From contig JABWCA010000016.1 of assembly GCA_013359345.1 (NCBI GenBank), positions 1-40,140 on the forward strand: 40,140 nucleotides of DNA, read 5' to 3'. The notes under the pieces were generated by a model, which was not told the DNA's origin, searched no databases, and worked only from the letters and a program-made list of their open reading frames with translations. This stretch comes from Ignavibacteriaceae bacterium. GTDB lineage: Bacteria; Bacteroidota; Ignavibacteria; Ignavibacteriales; Ignavibacteriaceae. This document shows positions 17,177 to 26,151 of this stretch, in pieces (position 1 is the stretch's first letter; every line of letters begins with the position of its first letter). Both the position numbers and the translations under genes were made by a program.

Positions 17177-17503
17177 ATGGAAAGAAGTCTCGTTTATAAA
17201 AGTAAACCACTCCGTATTCTCTACATAATTCTTGGTTTTCTGTGCATTATTCTGGGCGTTATCGGGTTTGTTGTGCCTTTGATGCCCGGCGTGGTTTTTA
17301 TTATCCTTTCTGTGTACTTCTTTTCAAGAAGCTCAAAAAGACTGCATGACTGGATCATGGAGCATAAATATTTCGGGAAATATGCGCAGTATTATTACGG
17401 CGACCTGAAAATGCCCCTGAAGGCAAAAATTATAACCGCGGGCATGATACTGGTTTCGGTGAGTGTCAGTGTCTGGCTGGTGTTTTTCAGAGCAAAAGGC
17501 TGA
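17177..17503 (+). CDS. YbaN-family (DUF454) inner membrane protein
   Basis: This 108-residue protein has two adjacent N-terminal hydrophobic helices (about 13-48, with the family-typical LGxIGFVVPLMPGVVFIIL), a basic amphipathic middle (FFSRSSKRLHDWI, then HKYFGKY) and a third hydrophobic helix near the C-terminus (about 84-103). This is the pattern of E. coli YbaN and relatives, whose function is unknown. It starts 15 bases after the peptidase stop and is probably co-transcribed with it. No functional relation to the peptidase is evident. Confidence 0.85.
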   Translation: MERSLVYKSKPLRILYIILGFLCIILGVIGFVVPLMPGVVFIILSVYFFSRSSKRLHDWIMEHKYFGKYAQYYYGDLKMPLKAKIITAGMILVSVSVSVWLVFFRAKG

Positions 17504-17611
17504 TATTCAGTCCAAAAATATCTCCCTGAACAAAGAAAAAATTGCAGTCCGTTTTGATAAATAAAATCTGTTTATTACATTTGTAGTCCAGTTTTAACTG
17601 GTTAATGATAA

Positions 17612-17684
17612 TGCCCTGTGGTGTAATTGGCAACACGTCTGACTCTGGATCAGAAGAGTCTAGGTTCGACCCCTGGCAGGGCAG
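17612..17684 (+). tRNA. tRNA-Gln (CTG)
   Basis: A cloverleaf can be drawn: acceptor TGCCCTG pairs with CAGGGCA, the anticodon stem TCTGA/TCAGA encloses the loop CTCTGGA with anticodon CTG, and the T-arm contains GGTTCGACC. The discriminator is G, and the CCA end is not encoded. A strong terminator follows within 10 bases. Confidence 0.93.
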
Positions 17685-17690
17685 CACATA

Positions 17691-17722
17691 AAAAGCCTGA
17701 GAAAAATCTCAGGCTTTTTTTA
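17691..17722 (+). terminator. Intrinsic terminator after tRNA-Gln
   Basis: AAAAGCCTGAGA and TCTCAGGCTTTT form a long stem with a short A-rich loop, followed by a T run. It ends the tRNA transcript on the plus strand. Confidence 0.9.
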
Positions 17723-17988
17723 TTTCCACGCATTCTGTTTATCCCCCGGATATGATTTTACTTTTCATCTCATTCATTACCTTCGCCGTTGTTGAGGGGT
17801 GTGAAGAGTTGCTGAAAACCGGGAGAAAAGCAGTCGGTTCAAGTTATGACACCTGCTTTTGAATATTGCCTGCCTGAATCCCCTGAAATATTTTTTCATA
17901 ACGCATTTTTCTTTAAACCATTCTGTTACATCGAGACTCAAAATTTATTGAGAGGGGAGATTCTTTAATCTTCAAAAAGGAGTGTGTG

Positions 17989-19299
17989 ATGAAACAAGAA
18001 AGAAGTTCAGATGAATGGTCAAATAATGTCCACTCCGGAACCCGATATTATGCCCCGGTAATATTAACTGCTCTGTTATTATCATTTATTTTAGTTTGTT
18101 CGGGCTGCACGGAGGAGAACCCAACCACAGCAACCGTAACTCCTCAGGCTGTGCGCTACACAATCTCACAAAGCATTTCTGATGAAGCGCAGAAAAACAC
18201 AATATCTTTTGATGCGCTTGCTTTTCTGACCGGCAGCGTTGGCTCTCAATCATTTTTGCCTCCCGGCAAAGTAGCTGATTACAGCGGATTCCAGTATCTG
18301 CGGGATAATGACCCCACCAATCTTGGTCACAATACAGATTTTGTGACTATTATTGCCTTTAACGTTCTTAATATTCTTAACAGCAGCCAGATTAATATGT
18401 ATGTCGCCGCTGCACAAAAGCAGATTGATGATATCAATGATTTTGCCTATATGCGTTTTCCATTGTTACAAGCTTTCAGGCGACTCAAGGAAAGTGATTT
18501 CCCTGCCGGAACTTCTGTGCTGGATAACCAGGCTGTTGAGCAGTTTACAGCCTCACTTTACAACCTGGATGGTAAAATCAGCTATGAAAGGGCGAAACTT
18601 TTCGGGGAGGTGATTGCTTCGCTCAGTGCGGATCAGAGAATAAAACTTGACGCCCTGAAAAATCTGAACGGCGCAGGAAACTGGAACAGAACTCTTCAGG
18701 ATCCGCTGCGTGATCTTCATCTGAACAAAGATGTTAACGTGGCAGTCATGACTTATGCCAGTGAAATGTATTCATGGTATGCCGGTAGTGTGATATCCGA
18801 TGTTTATTTTTGTCCGGAGCGGCATGGTACATATTTCGGTTCATTTTATCTGAAAGACTGGCCTGCAATGGGGAATCCGAACTATACAATAAATGAACAG
18901 CTTACGGCCAGCGCCGGGACGGATTTTCTTTCTGTGCTGAGTGCTGATCAGAGCGCGAAAATTGATCTCCTGCTGAATAATCAACGGGCAGCATTAAATG
19001 AAATGGTTCAGACCAGGGAACCGATATCTTCTGAGCTCAGAAAATTGATGAACGGATCTCAGCCTGATTCATTACTCATCATATCACTTTCTGAGAAGTA
19101 CGGTGAACTGGACGGGAGAATAAGTTACCTGTACGCAACGGTGTTCACAGAGATTTTCAACACTCTTACAACAGGGCAAAAAGACCGGCTTTCATCGCTT
19201 GTGCAGAATCTGGGATATCAGCAACCCGCAGGAGCATTTTTATACTCACAGCCCATAACAATGCCGGTTATTAACTCCGGTTTTCAGTTTTTCAGGTGA
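17989..19299 (+). CDS. Predicted lipoprotein with two related LTxxQ-like helical halves
   Basis: I do not recognise a named family. ATG at 17989 is chosen over the GTG one codon earlier because AGGAG lies six bases upstream. A hydrophobic segment (about 25-40) ends in LVCSGC, a lipobox-like site, so the protein is probably lipid-anchored in the envelope after an unusually long, charged N-region. The mature part appears duplicated: GKISYERAKLFGEVIASLS followed by ADQRIKLDAL resembles GRISYLYATVFTEIFNTLT followed by TGQKDRLSSL. The LSxxQ/LTxxQ turns recall the Spy/CpxP family of periplasmic chaperones and metal-response proteins, but that link is tentative. It is monocistronic between the tRNA-Gln terminator and the convergent response regulator. 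Confidence 0.7.
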   Translation: MKQERSSDEWSNNVHSGTRYYAPVILTALLLSFILVCSGCTEENPTTATVTPQAVRYTISQSISDEAQKNTISFDALAFLTGSVGSQSFLPPGKVADYSGFQYLRDNDPTNLGHNTDFVTIIAFNVLNILNSSQINMYVAAAQKQIDDINDFAYMRFPLLQAFRRLKESDFPAGTSVLDNQAVEQFTASLYNLDGKISYERAKLFGEVIASLSADQRIKLDALKNLNGAGNWNRTLQDPLRDLHLNKDVNVAVMTYASEMYSWYAGSVISDVYFCPERHGTYFGSFYLKDWPAMGNPNYTINEQLTASAGTDFLSVLSADQSAKIDLLLNNQRAALNEMVQTREPISSELRKLMNGSQPDSLLIISLSEKYGELDGRISYLYATVFTEIFNTLTTGQKDRLSSLVQNLGYQQPAGAFLYSQPITMPVINSGFQFFR

Positions 19300-19403
19300 C
19301 AAAATCAGTGAAGTCACATGCCTGAGAACAATATTGCATCGGGCACCTGAAGAGAACAGACTTATAAGTGTTATTATTTTATACTATTAATTTTGGTTAG
19401 TGG

Positions 19404-19435
19404 TTACCGGCCGGCAGCCTTGATCCGGCCGGTAA
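19404..19435 (-). terminator. GC-rich hairpin overlapping the response-regulator stop codon
   Basis: TTACCGGCCGG and CCGGCCGGTAA form a perfect 11-bp stem with a 10-base loop, and the TAA stop is part of the stem. It is not followed by a good T run on either strand, so it may stabilise the mRNA 3' end or end transcription only weakly. Confidence 0.45.
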
Positions 19436-19811
19436 TCTCTGAAAGCATCTGCAGCAGTTCAACATGTCTGAAAGGCTTGGGGAGGTAATAGTCAATGCCG
19501 TTTGCAAGGAATTCTTCTTTATCGCCCGACATTGCGTAAGCGGTGACAGCCACAATGGGTGTGTCTTTGTAATTTTCAGATTCCCTGATCTTTTTGGTAA
19601 GGGAAATTCCGTCATATCCCTTCCTCAGGTTAATATCAATCAGGAGAATATCGTATCGGGTTTCCTGAATCTTTGTAAGTGCCTCTTCGCCGTTAACGGC
19701 AGAAGTGAAATAATATTCAGGTCTGACGATAAGCTCTACGTACTCCGTGGCAATATTATCATCCTCAACGTAAAGCAGGCTTAACCCGGTGTGAACCCTT
19801 TCCCGTTTCAT
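19404..19811 (-). CDS. Single-domain response regulator (receiver only)
   Basis: This 135-residue CheY-like receiver has no output domain. The acidic pair is in LLYVEDD, the phosphoacceptor is D59 in LIDINL, the switch threonine is in AVTAY and the conserved lysine is in PKPF. It lies 36 bases downstream of the large sensor kinase on the same strand, so the two almost certainly form a phosphorelay pair. Its nearest visible relative is the receiver domain fused to the end of the other large kinase (30974-35248), which shares YVEDD, MDINLxxGxDG-type and KKPF-type motifs. The gene end overlaps a perfect 11-bp hairpin that includes the stop codon. Confidence 0.92.
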   Translation of the reverse strand: MKRERVHTGLSLLYVEDDNIATEYVELIVRPEYYFTSAVNGEEALTKIQETRYDILLIDINLRKGYDGISLTKKIRESENYKDTPIVAVTAYAMSGDKEEFLANGIDYYLPKPFRHVELLQMLSEITGRIKAAGR

Positions 19812-19847
19812 TTTTGATATCCTGTTCTTTCCGGAATCATGTATCAG

Positions 19848-22800
19848 TTATGTTTTGGAAACCGAAAAACATACTTCAAAAGTGCTCCCTTTACCGTAAA
19901 CGCTTTCTGCTGAGATGGTGCCCCCCATAAGCTCGGTGTATTTTTTGGCAATGCTCAGCCCGAGCCCGGTGCCTTCATAATTCCTGCTCATACCCTCGCT
20001 AGCCTGTCTGAAATCCTCCCAGATGAAAGACATTTCTTCTTCGCTTATCCCTATTCCAGTATCAGTCACTCTTACATAAGCTTTTTCATCAATGATTCCT
20101 GCAGAAACCGACACTCCGCCTGTCGAGGTGAACTTAACCGCGTTGTTTAAGATGTTATTCAGAATATTATGAACTATCGCCGGGTCAAGAATGCAGATTA
20201 TTTTATTGGTCTCGAGCTGAAGAGTGTAATCGAGCCCTTTCCGTGATGCAGCCGGCCTGAATAATGCAAATGCTTCTTCAATAACAGTTATAAGATTTAC
20301 CTGTGAAAGCTTAATATCAACTTTTTCGGCTTCAAGTTTGGAAATATTAAGAATCATGTTGAGGGTTTCAAGCAGCCTCTGCCCGCTTGAATTTATTGTC
20401 CTGGTCATATTCACGAGATTTTGATCATCGAGTGATTCTTCAAGCACTTCTGAATAACCGAGAATACCAATAAGGGGAGTTCTCAATTCATGGCTCATAT
20501 TTGCAAAAAATGATGACTTGGCCCTGTTCATGGTTTCGGCCTCATCTTTAGCTCTTGTCAGTTCAGATATCATTTCCTTAATTTTTGTGATATCCTCTTT
20601 TACTGCCACAAAATTGGTGATTTCTCCGTTGTCGTTCAGCAGGGGGGAAACTGATACATCCTCCCAGAAAAGTTCTCCGTTTTTCTTCTTGTTCAGAAAC
20701 TCACCGCGCCATTCCCTGCCCGATTTAATAGTCTGCCAGAACTCACGGTAAACCTCATTGCTAATGAGTCCGGATCTTACAACATTAGGGTTTTTCCCGA
20801 TCACTTCATCAAGAGTGTAACCCGTAATCTCAGTGAATTTGGGATTTACAAACTCTATATTTCCTTCTGTATCCGTTATTACAACCGATGCAGGGCTTTG
20901 TATCACGGCCTTTGAAAGTTTAAGGAGTTCGCTTTCGGCATCACGTTTTTCAAGGAAAATGTTGAGCTGCTTGGCAACGATCTCCAGGGTCCTGAGATCT
21001 GATGCATCATAGATAACATTCTCATCGTAAGACTGAACCACAACCGCACCCACCGGCTCTTCCCTCACAAAAAGAGGTACTCCGGCCCATGAAACAGGCA
21101 GAGATCCTATCTGAAGAATTTTTTTTCTCTTTACAATATCTTCTATCTCATTTTTATTATACAGGCATGATACATTATTTCTTATAATATAATCTGTCAT
21201 AGAGCCTTCTGCAGGCCATTCAAGAATTTCATCTTTTTCATCGGTGCAGAATTCAGTGTAAATCGTCCCTTTTTTCCTGTCTGTGAAAGCGATGTAAAAG
21301 TTTTCGGTATAGAGAAGAGATGAAAGCTGATTTCTGATTTCAGCCCCTATCCTCCCGAAATTTGTTTCCTTAAGCAGAATATTATTTATGTTGAGCATTG
21401 TTTCCCGGAACAATTCTGCTCTTTTTTGCTCTGTTATGTCATTCATGATTATAATCAGTGCAAACAGCTTTCCCGATTTGTCAAAAACGGGTGAGGCAAG
21501 TGTGCTTATCCAGGTGGCATCGCCATGATAGTTTAAAATTATTGACTGTTCATCTTTAATTGTTTCGCCGCATGCAACTGCTTTGTGTATGATATAATCA
21601 CTGAATGTGACATCCTCGTTCTTGCTTGTTCTTACATCCCATCTGAGTTCAGAGGTGTTAATATCATATGCTTTAATTTCTTCAGGTGAGAGGCTGCTGA
21701 GTTTAAGTGCAACCTCATTTATAAAGCGTATTCTGAAATCGGGGTAATTCATGATAATAATGCCTGCAGGCGACTGAGAAAGAGAGGATGTAAGGAAAGT
21801 CTGAAATTCAGCGAGCTCGTTTTCTGTCTGCTTCTGATTAGTGATATCAAGCACCGTGCCGGTCACTTTTACTATCCGCCCGTTTTCAGATATCATTTTT
21901 GCCCGGGTGAGAGTGTGATTAAAAGAGCCGTCGGGTTTTTTGTGTCTCAGCTCAATTTCATAAGGATTACCTGATCTGAAACTCTCTTCAAGGGTTGTAT
22001 GAAACAGCTCCCGGTCATCAGGATGAATTGTGTTAAAATATTCTTCGGGTGAGGGGTTGGTGAAAGGTTCAGACATGCCTGCAATCCTGAACACTTCATC
22101 AGACCATTCAAGCCTGTTTTCATCAACATAGAAAATCCAGTTGCCGAGATGAGCGGTTTCCTGCGCTTCGCGAAGCCTCTCTTCGCTTCTTTCAAGTATT
22201 TCAGTTTCTATTTTTCTGTGTGTTATATCTGCAGCGGTGCCAATCAGTTTTGTAACCCTGCCATCAACTCTCTCAAATATTTTTTCGCTGCCCCTGAACC
22301 AGCACCATCCTCCGTTATTTGATTTCAGTCTGTATTCAAAATAGAAAACAAAATCATCACTCCAGTTATTAACTTCATTATAGAAATAGTCAAACTGCGG
22401 CCGGTCATCCGGATGAATAAATTCATTGAAGAACTCAACGGTCCCTTCTTCGGGTCCGTAATCAGTGCTGTAACCGAGAGCCGCTTTAACAGATTTATTC
22501 TGATAAATATTACGGTCTTCATCAATGCTGAAGATGTAGATGAAATCAGGAGAGGCTGAGGTGATTTCCGTCAGCATTGACCGGGCTGAACTTAATTCGG
22601 CCTCAGATTTCTTTTTTTCAGTTGTATCACGGAAATTAAGTACAAAAGCATTAACTGATGGTTCATCAAGCAGATTTGAAAATGTTGCTTCAACCCATCT
22701 CCATTCGCCGGCTGCCGCTTTGAACCTGTATTCAAGCGAAGGGGTAAGCTCAGGATCATTCTTTATAAGATTAAAGGTTTCCATTACCAAAGGCAGATCA

Positions 22801-23744
22801 TCAGGATGAGTAAGTTCGGAAGGTTCAGAGGATTTAAGGGACTCGTAACTGTAGCCGAAAAGTTTTAATGCAGCGGGACTTGCATAAGTCATTTTACCCG
22901 TCGCGTCAAGCAGTACGACTCCATCTGCAGCCCGTTCAGTCAGTGCCCTGTAATGCCTTTCAGTATCCAGAAGCTTTTGTTCGGCTTCTTTACGGGAGGT
23001 TATATCATAAATAATGGCAATGTGTTTCAGCAGATCATCACCGGCACGTGATGCGGCCGAAACCGTCAGATGTACCCAAACTGTCTCCCCGTTTTTGCGG
23101 ATGTACCTTTTGTTAATCGTAAAGCTCTGAATGCTGTTGAGGCGCAGTTGCTGCATTCGTTCAAGATCCTGATTAAGATCATCCGGATGTGTGATCTGCA
23201 TAAAGACGATATCAAGCAATTCTTCCTGAGTATATCCTGTGATCAGACAGTATTTTTCATTAACCCTGAGGAATCTGCCGGTCCGGGAATCAAATAAGCC
23301 CACGCCCACAATATCCTGATTAAACAGTGCTGATGATATTTTTTCAAAATCATGGATATCTTTTTCTTTATTTTCCTTAAGGAGATACTTTCTGACTAAA
23401 CGGGGGAGTGCCGATTTATATTCATCAAGTGTGATGAATTCATCAGCCCCGTGTGAAAGATAGAATTCCTCAAGCAGTTCAGAATTGTGATGACTTAAAA
23501 CAATGAGAGGTTTGCCCGATTCAAACAGGTCAGGCGGTAAGCTATTAAGGTCAGGCGGATCAGGTTTATCTGTCTCGAAAACTATGAGGCTTATTCGCGC
23601 ATTATTTTCCCGGAGAAAAGCGGCGGTATCGATTGCAGTATCGGACTGCAGAATTTCATACTGACCATTGTACGCAAGACACTCTGATGCAGCCGGGTAA
23701 CCTGAACCCGTCTCAACAAACAACAGGATTTGCCTTAATGACAT
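19848..23744 (-). CDS. Multi-PAS/GAF sensor histidine kinase with degenerate receiver-like N-terminus
   Basis: This cytosolic kinase has 1298 residues and no membrane segment. The domain order is a receiver-like domain (about 1-125), five PAS domains (about 130-775), one GAF (about 780-930), a sixth PAS (about 935-1060), HisKA with phosphoacceptor H1085 in MSHELRTPL, and a C-terminal HATPase_c with the G-box GTGLGLSIAKKY. In the N-terminal domain the phosphorylatable Asp position is E57 (FETDKP) and the conserved Lys is lost, so it cannot be a normal receiver. The start at 23744 is preferred over one eight codons upstream because GGAG lies five bases before it. It should phosphorylate the receiver gene 36 bases downstream. 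The several PAS and GAF domains suggest small-molecule, redox or light input; ligands are unknown. Confidence 0.9.
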   Translation of the reverse strand: MSLRQILLFVETGSGYPAASECLAYNGQYEILQSDTAIDTAAFLRENNARISLIVFETDKPDPPDLNSLPPDLFESGKPLIVLSHHNSELLEEFYLSHGADEFITLDEYKSALPRLVRKYLLKENKEKDIHDFEKISSALFNQDIVGVGLFDSRTGRFLRVNEKYCLITGYTQEELLDIVFMQITHPDDLNQDLERMQQLRLNSIQSFTINKRYIRKNGETVWVHLTVSAASRAGDDLLKHIAIIYDITSRKEAEQKLLDTERHYRALTERAADGVVLLDATGKMTYASPAALKLFGYSYESLKSSEPSELTHPDDLPLVMETFNLIKNDPELTPSLEYRFKAAAGEWRWVEATFSNLLDEPSVNAFVLNFRDTTEKKKSEAELSSARSMLTEITSASPDFIYIFSIDEDRNIYQNKSVKAALGYSTDYGPEEGTVEFFNEFIHPDDRPQFDYFYNEVNNWSDDFVFYFEYRLKSNNGGWCWFRGSEKIFERVDGRVTKLIGTAADITHRKIETEILERSEERLREAQETAHLGNWIFYVDENRLEWSDEVFRIAGMSEPFTNPSPEEYFNTIHPDDRELFHTTLEESFRSGNPYEIELRHKKPDGSFNHTLTRAKMISENGRIVKVTGTVLDITNQKQTENELAEFQTFLTSSLSQSPAGIIIMNYPDFRIRFINEVALKLSSLSPEEIKAYDINTSELRWDVRTSKNEDVTFSDYIIHKAVACGETIKDEQSIILNYHGDATWISTLASPVFDKSGKLFALIIIMNDITEQKRAELFRETMLNINNILLKETNFGRIGAEIRNQLSSLLYTENFYIAFTDRKKGTIYTEFCTDEKDEILEWPAEGSMTDYIIRNNVSCLYNKNEIEDIVKRKKILQIGSLPVSWAGVPLFVREEPVGAVVVQSYDENVIYDASDLRTLEIVAKQLNIFLEKRDAESELLKLSKAVIQSPASVVITDTEGNIEFVNPKFTEITGYTLDEVIGKNPNVVRSGLISNEVYREFWQTIKSGREWRGEFLNKKKNGELFWEDVSVSPLLNDNGEITNFVAVKEDITKIKEMISELTRAKDEAETMNRAKSSFFANMSHELRTPLIGILGYSEVLEESLDDQNLVNMTRTINSSGQRLLETLNMILNISKLEAEKVDIKLSQVNLITVIEEAFALFRPAASRKGLDYTLQLETNKIICILDPAIVHNILNNILNNAVKFTSTGGVSVSAGIIDEKAYVRVTDTGIGISEEEMSFIWEDFRQASEGMSRNYEGTGLGLSIAKKYTELMGGTISAESVYGKGSTFEVCFSVSKT

Positions 23745-23983
23745 ACAAACTCCGCCTCTCAGCCGCACTAATTAGTAAAGCAGCCTGAAATCTGCTCCTT
23801 AAAGGATGAATGAATTCCGCTCAGAATATTCTGATACGATTCAGAACTCAAATTATAAAAGATTCATCAGAAAAAAAATAAGTTGCTCTCTTAAAACTGA
23901 ATTTTATCGAAATATACCTTTGAATGTGAAGTAAATCAAGCATCCAAAGGAAATTTGAACTCAAAAGGGAAAAGCGGTGATGG
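23745..23983. other. Gap between the acyltransferase and sensor-kinase genes
   Basis: This 239-base stretch between two minus-strand genes has an AT-rich centre and would hold the sensor-kinase promoter. GGAG at about 23749-23752 on the minus strand is the kinase ribosome binding site. I see no clear terminator. Confidence 0.5.
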
Positions 23984-25726
23984 TCAGGCAGCGCCTGATT
24001 TTCTTAAGGTTTTGAAATACCGGGCTCTTTTCTCAGGCTTTATTCTGGTAAGATCTATAAGAATGAAGCCGTCTATACAATTGCCAAAGTCAGGATCAAT
24101 CCCGAAATCAAGAAAGCGCACCCCATCAGGTTCACACAGATTTGTGTATTGTCTGAAAAGAGGGGGAACTGAAAGATTGAACTGCTGAAGTTTACTCTTG
24201 AGAATCTGCCAGTCGGATGCAGCATCTGCTGAATTAAGAATTGCAGAAATTTCCCGGTTCAGTTCACTGCTGAGCAGGTACCGGTTTTTTGAGACGGCCA
24301 GTTCCTCATCAGCCGAATACCATTTTTTGAAGTAATAAATTATGAGGGCGGCTGCTTCGGGGGGGTATGCTCCGCTAAGACTTACACCCCCCATAAGGTA
24401 TCTTATATGAGGATTCAGACTGAGCCATGCTCCCAGCCCCTGCCAGAGGTAATCAAGCGCATTTGTATTCCAGTAGTGTGATCGGATAAAACTTCTGCCA
24501 AGTTCCGCTGTTTCATTCAGAAGCGGAATGAAATCATCGGAAAAGTTAAACAAAGTTCCGGTATAAAGATTGCTGATGCCATGGTTTTCAATTATCTTTC
24601 TGCAGTCACCCATTCTGTATGCCCCGATTATATCCTGTCCGGTAGGATCCCACAGAACGAGGTGTGAATAATAATTGTCTGAAATATCATTGTCAAGTTT
24701 TCTGCCGGTGCCTTCACCAATTTTCCTGAACGTAATCTCCCTCAGCCTTGCTATTTCTTTAATCACAGCAGTTGAATTGTCACCCTTCACAAGCCGCAGC
24801 TCCTTTCCGTCGTGCATGCTTCCGAGCAGAAGGCTGGTTGAGAGCTGTTTAACAACTTCCTTATGGTCAGGGGGTTGAATAATGCTTTTTTCTGTTTTGT
24901 AAACACCATTTTTGTTGCTGCCGATTCGGTAAAGATGTTTCTTCAGAAGTTTCAGCTGCATTTTAGCAGTATCAATCGAATTGAAAATAGTTGACTGGCA
25001 AATAGGTTCGCCAATTCTGATGAGTATGTTACGGTGCCGTTTATTAAATAACTGAGCCGGAAGCAGGAACACGGATGCTCTTTTATGAATCATTGAAAAG
25101 AGATAAAATAAAACTGAGTTGCGTGCTGAGACATGAACGGGGAGTATATCAGCGTTAAATTTTTTGGCGAATGTAAGGATTCCCTTGTTCCACTTCCCGT
25201 CTTTTACACCTCCGGGAGTCAGTCTTGAAACCTCACCTGCCGGGAAGATGATAACGGCCTCCTCATTCTTTAGGGCCATTCCTATTTTCAGGTAATTCTC
25301 TCTTTGAATCTCAGAATTAAAAACATTTACAGGCAGAAAATGATCACTGAGGTTTGTGATATGAGTGAGAACGTCATTGACAACTATTCTTACATCTTTT
25401 CTCACTTCAGATACAAGTTTGAGGAGTGCGAGCCCGTCAAGCCCGCCCAGCGGGTGATTTGATATAATTATCAGCCTGCCTTCAGAGGGAATCCGGTCTC
25501 TTTCCTTTTTTGAAATTATATATGAAAAATCAAGGTATTCAAAAAATTCGTCAATAAAATCAATGCCCCTCAGATTCCGGTTCTTTTCAAGAAACATATT
25601 TATCTCATTAAGTTTCAGGAATTTTTCAATCAGGCTGAAGGCAAGATTCCTTACAAATTGAGGGAAACTGCTTAGAAATCCGGGATTTTTGGCGAGTATT
25701 ATATTTCTGATCTCAATTTTCTTCAT
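23984..25726 (-). CDS. olsF: OlsF-type bifunctional acyltransferase (PlsC-like plus OlsB-like domains)
   Basis: The N-terminal half (about 60-270) is a lysophospholipid acyltransferase-like domain with the NHPLGGLDG motif (H91, D97) and the downstream FPAGEVSR block. The C-terminal half (about 300-560) resembles the GNAT-like OlsB/hemolysin acyltransferases, with IIGAYRMG, AELGRSFIRSHYW and LMGGVSLSGAYP. This order matches OlsF of Serratia and Flavobacterium, where the C-terminal part N-acylates ornithine and the N-terminal part O-acylates the product to make ornithine lipids. Ornithine as substrate is taken from the family; glycine or another amino acid is possible. The protein is 580 residues long, as expected for the fusion. 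It is divergent from the ABC exporter operon. No lipid-modifying hydroxylase is adjacent. Confidence 0.78.
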   Translation of the reverse strand: MKKIEIRNIILAKNPGFLSSFPQFVRNLAFSLIEKFLKLNEINMFLEKNRNLRGIDFIDEFFEYLDFSYIISKKERDRIPSEGRLIIISNHPLGGLDGLALLKLVSEVRKDVRIVVNDVLTHITNLSDHFLPVNVFNSEIQRENYLKIGMALKNEEAVIIFPAGEVSRLTPGGVKDGKWNKGILTFAKKFNADILPVHVSARNSVLFYLFSMIHKRASVFLLPAQLFNKRHRNILIRIGEPICQSTIFNSIDTAKMQLKLLKKHLYRIGSNKNGVYKTEKSIIQPPDHKEVVKQLSTSLLLGSMHDGKELRLVKGDNSTAVIKEIARLREITFRKIGEGTGRKLDNDISDNYYSHLVLWDPTGQDIIGAYRMGDCRKIIENHGISNLYTGTLFNFSDDFIPLLNETAELGRSFIRSHYWNTNALDYLWQGLGAWLSLNPHIRYLMGGVSLSGAYPPEAAALIIYYFKKWYSADEELAVSKNRYLLSSELNREISAILNSADAASDWQILKSKLQQFNLSVPPLFRQYTNLCEPDGVRFLDFGIDPDFGNCIDGFILIDLTRIKPEKRARYFKTLRKSGAA

Positions 25727-26151
25727 AATGCACCGTTGTATTTAATTGGCTGCACAAATTTATGAAAGAGAAATTAAGGCTACATTAACAGAGAATTAAA
25801 GAATTATTAAGAAGAAATAAACCGGTGTAATCATGAACGGGGAAATGAACACAAAGAGAGTTGAATGCTGAGTTCTTTCAGGAGGCAGCTGTAATATGGC
25901 CTGAATTTATAATATCGAATAGTTATGCCCCATGCAGTTTTAATATTATTATTTTTTTTAACTTAAGAGCTATCAGTAAGAGTCCCTGATTTATTATTGC
26001 AGAAGGATCATATAAAGGATAAATGATTTAAATCATAAAATAATTTTTCTTAGTTTTGCTCTCAGTTTAATCCTCTTTACTTCTTATTGCTATAATGACG
26101 AACATATCATTTTAATATCAGAATCATTCCTAAATAAATTAAGACTGACAC
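25727..26151. other. Divergent intergenic region (acyltransferase / ABC operon)
   Basis: These 425 bases are AT-rich and hold no credible gene. They separate the divergently transcribed acyltransferase and ABC operon, and must contain promoters for both. The only promoter element I can support is listed separately at 26088-26096. Confidence 0.6.
26088..26096 (+). promoter_or_regulatory. Possible extended -10 promoter for the ABC operon
   Basis: TGCTATAAT is a perfect extended -10 (TGnTATAAT) about 55 bases before the first ATG of the exporter operon. No good -35 is seen, which extended -10 promoters can tolerate. If the organism uses the Bacteroidota-type promoter, this match may be chance. 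Confidence 0.35.
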
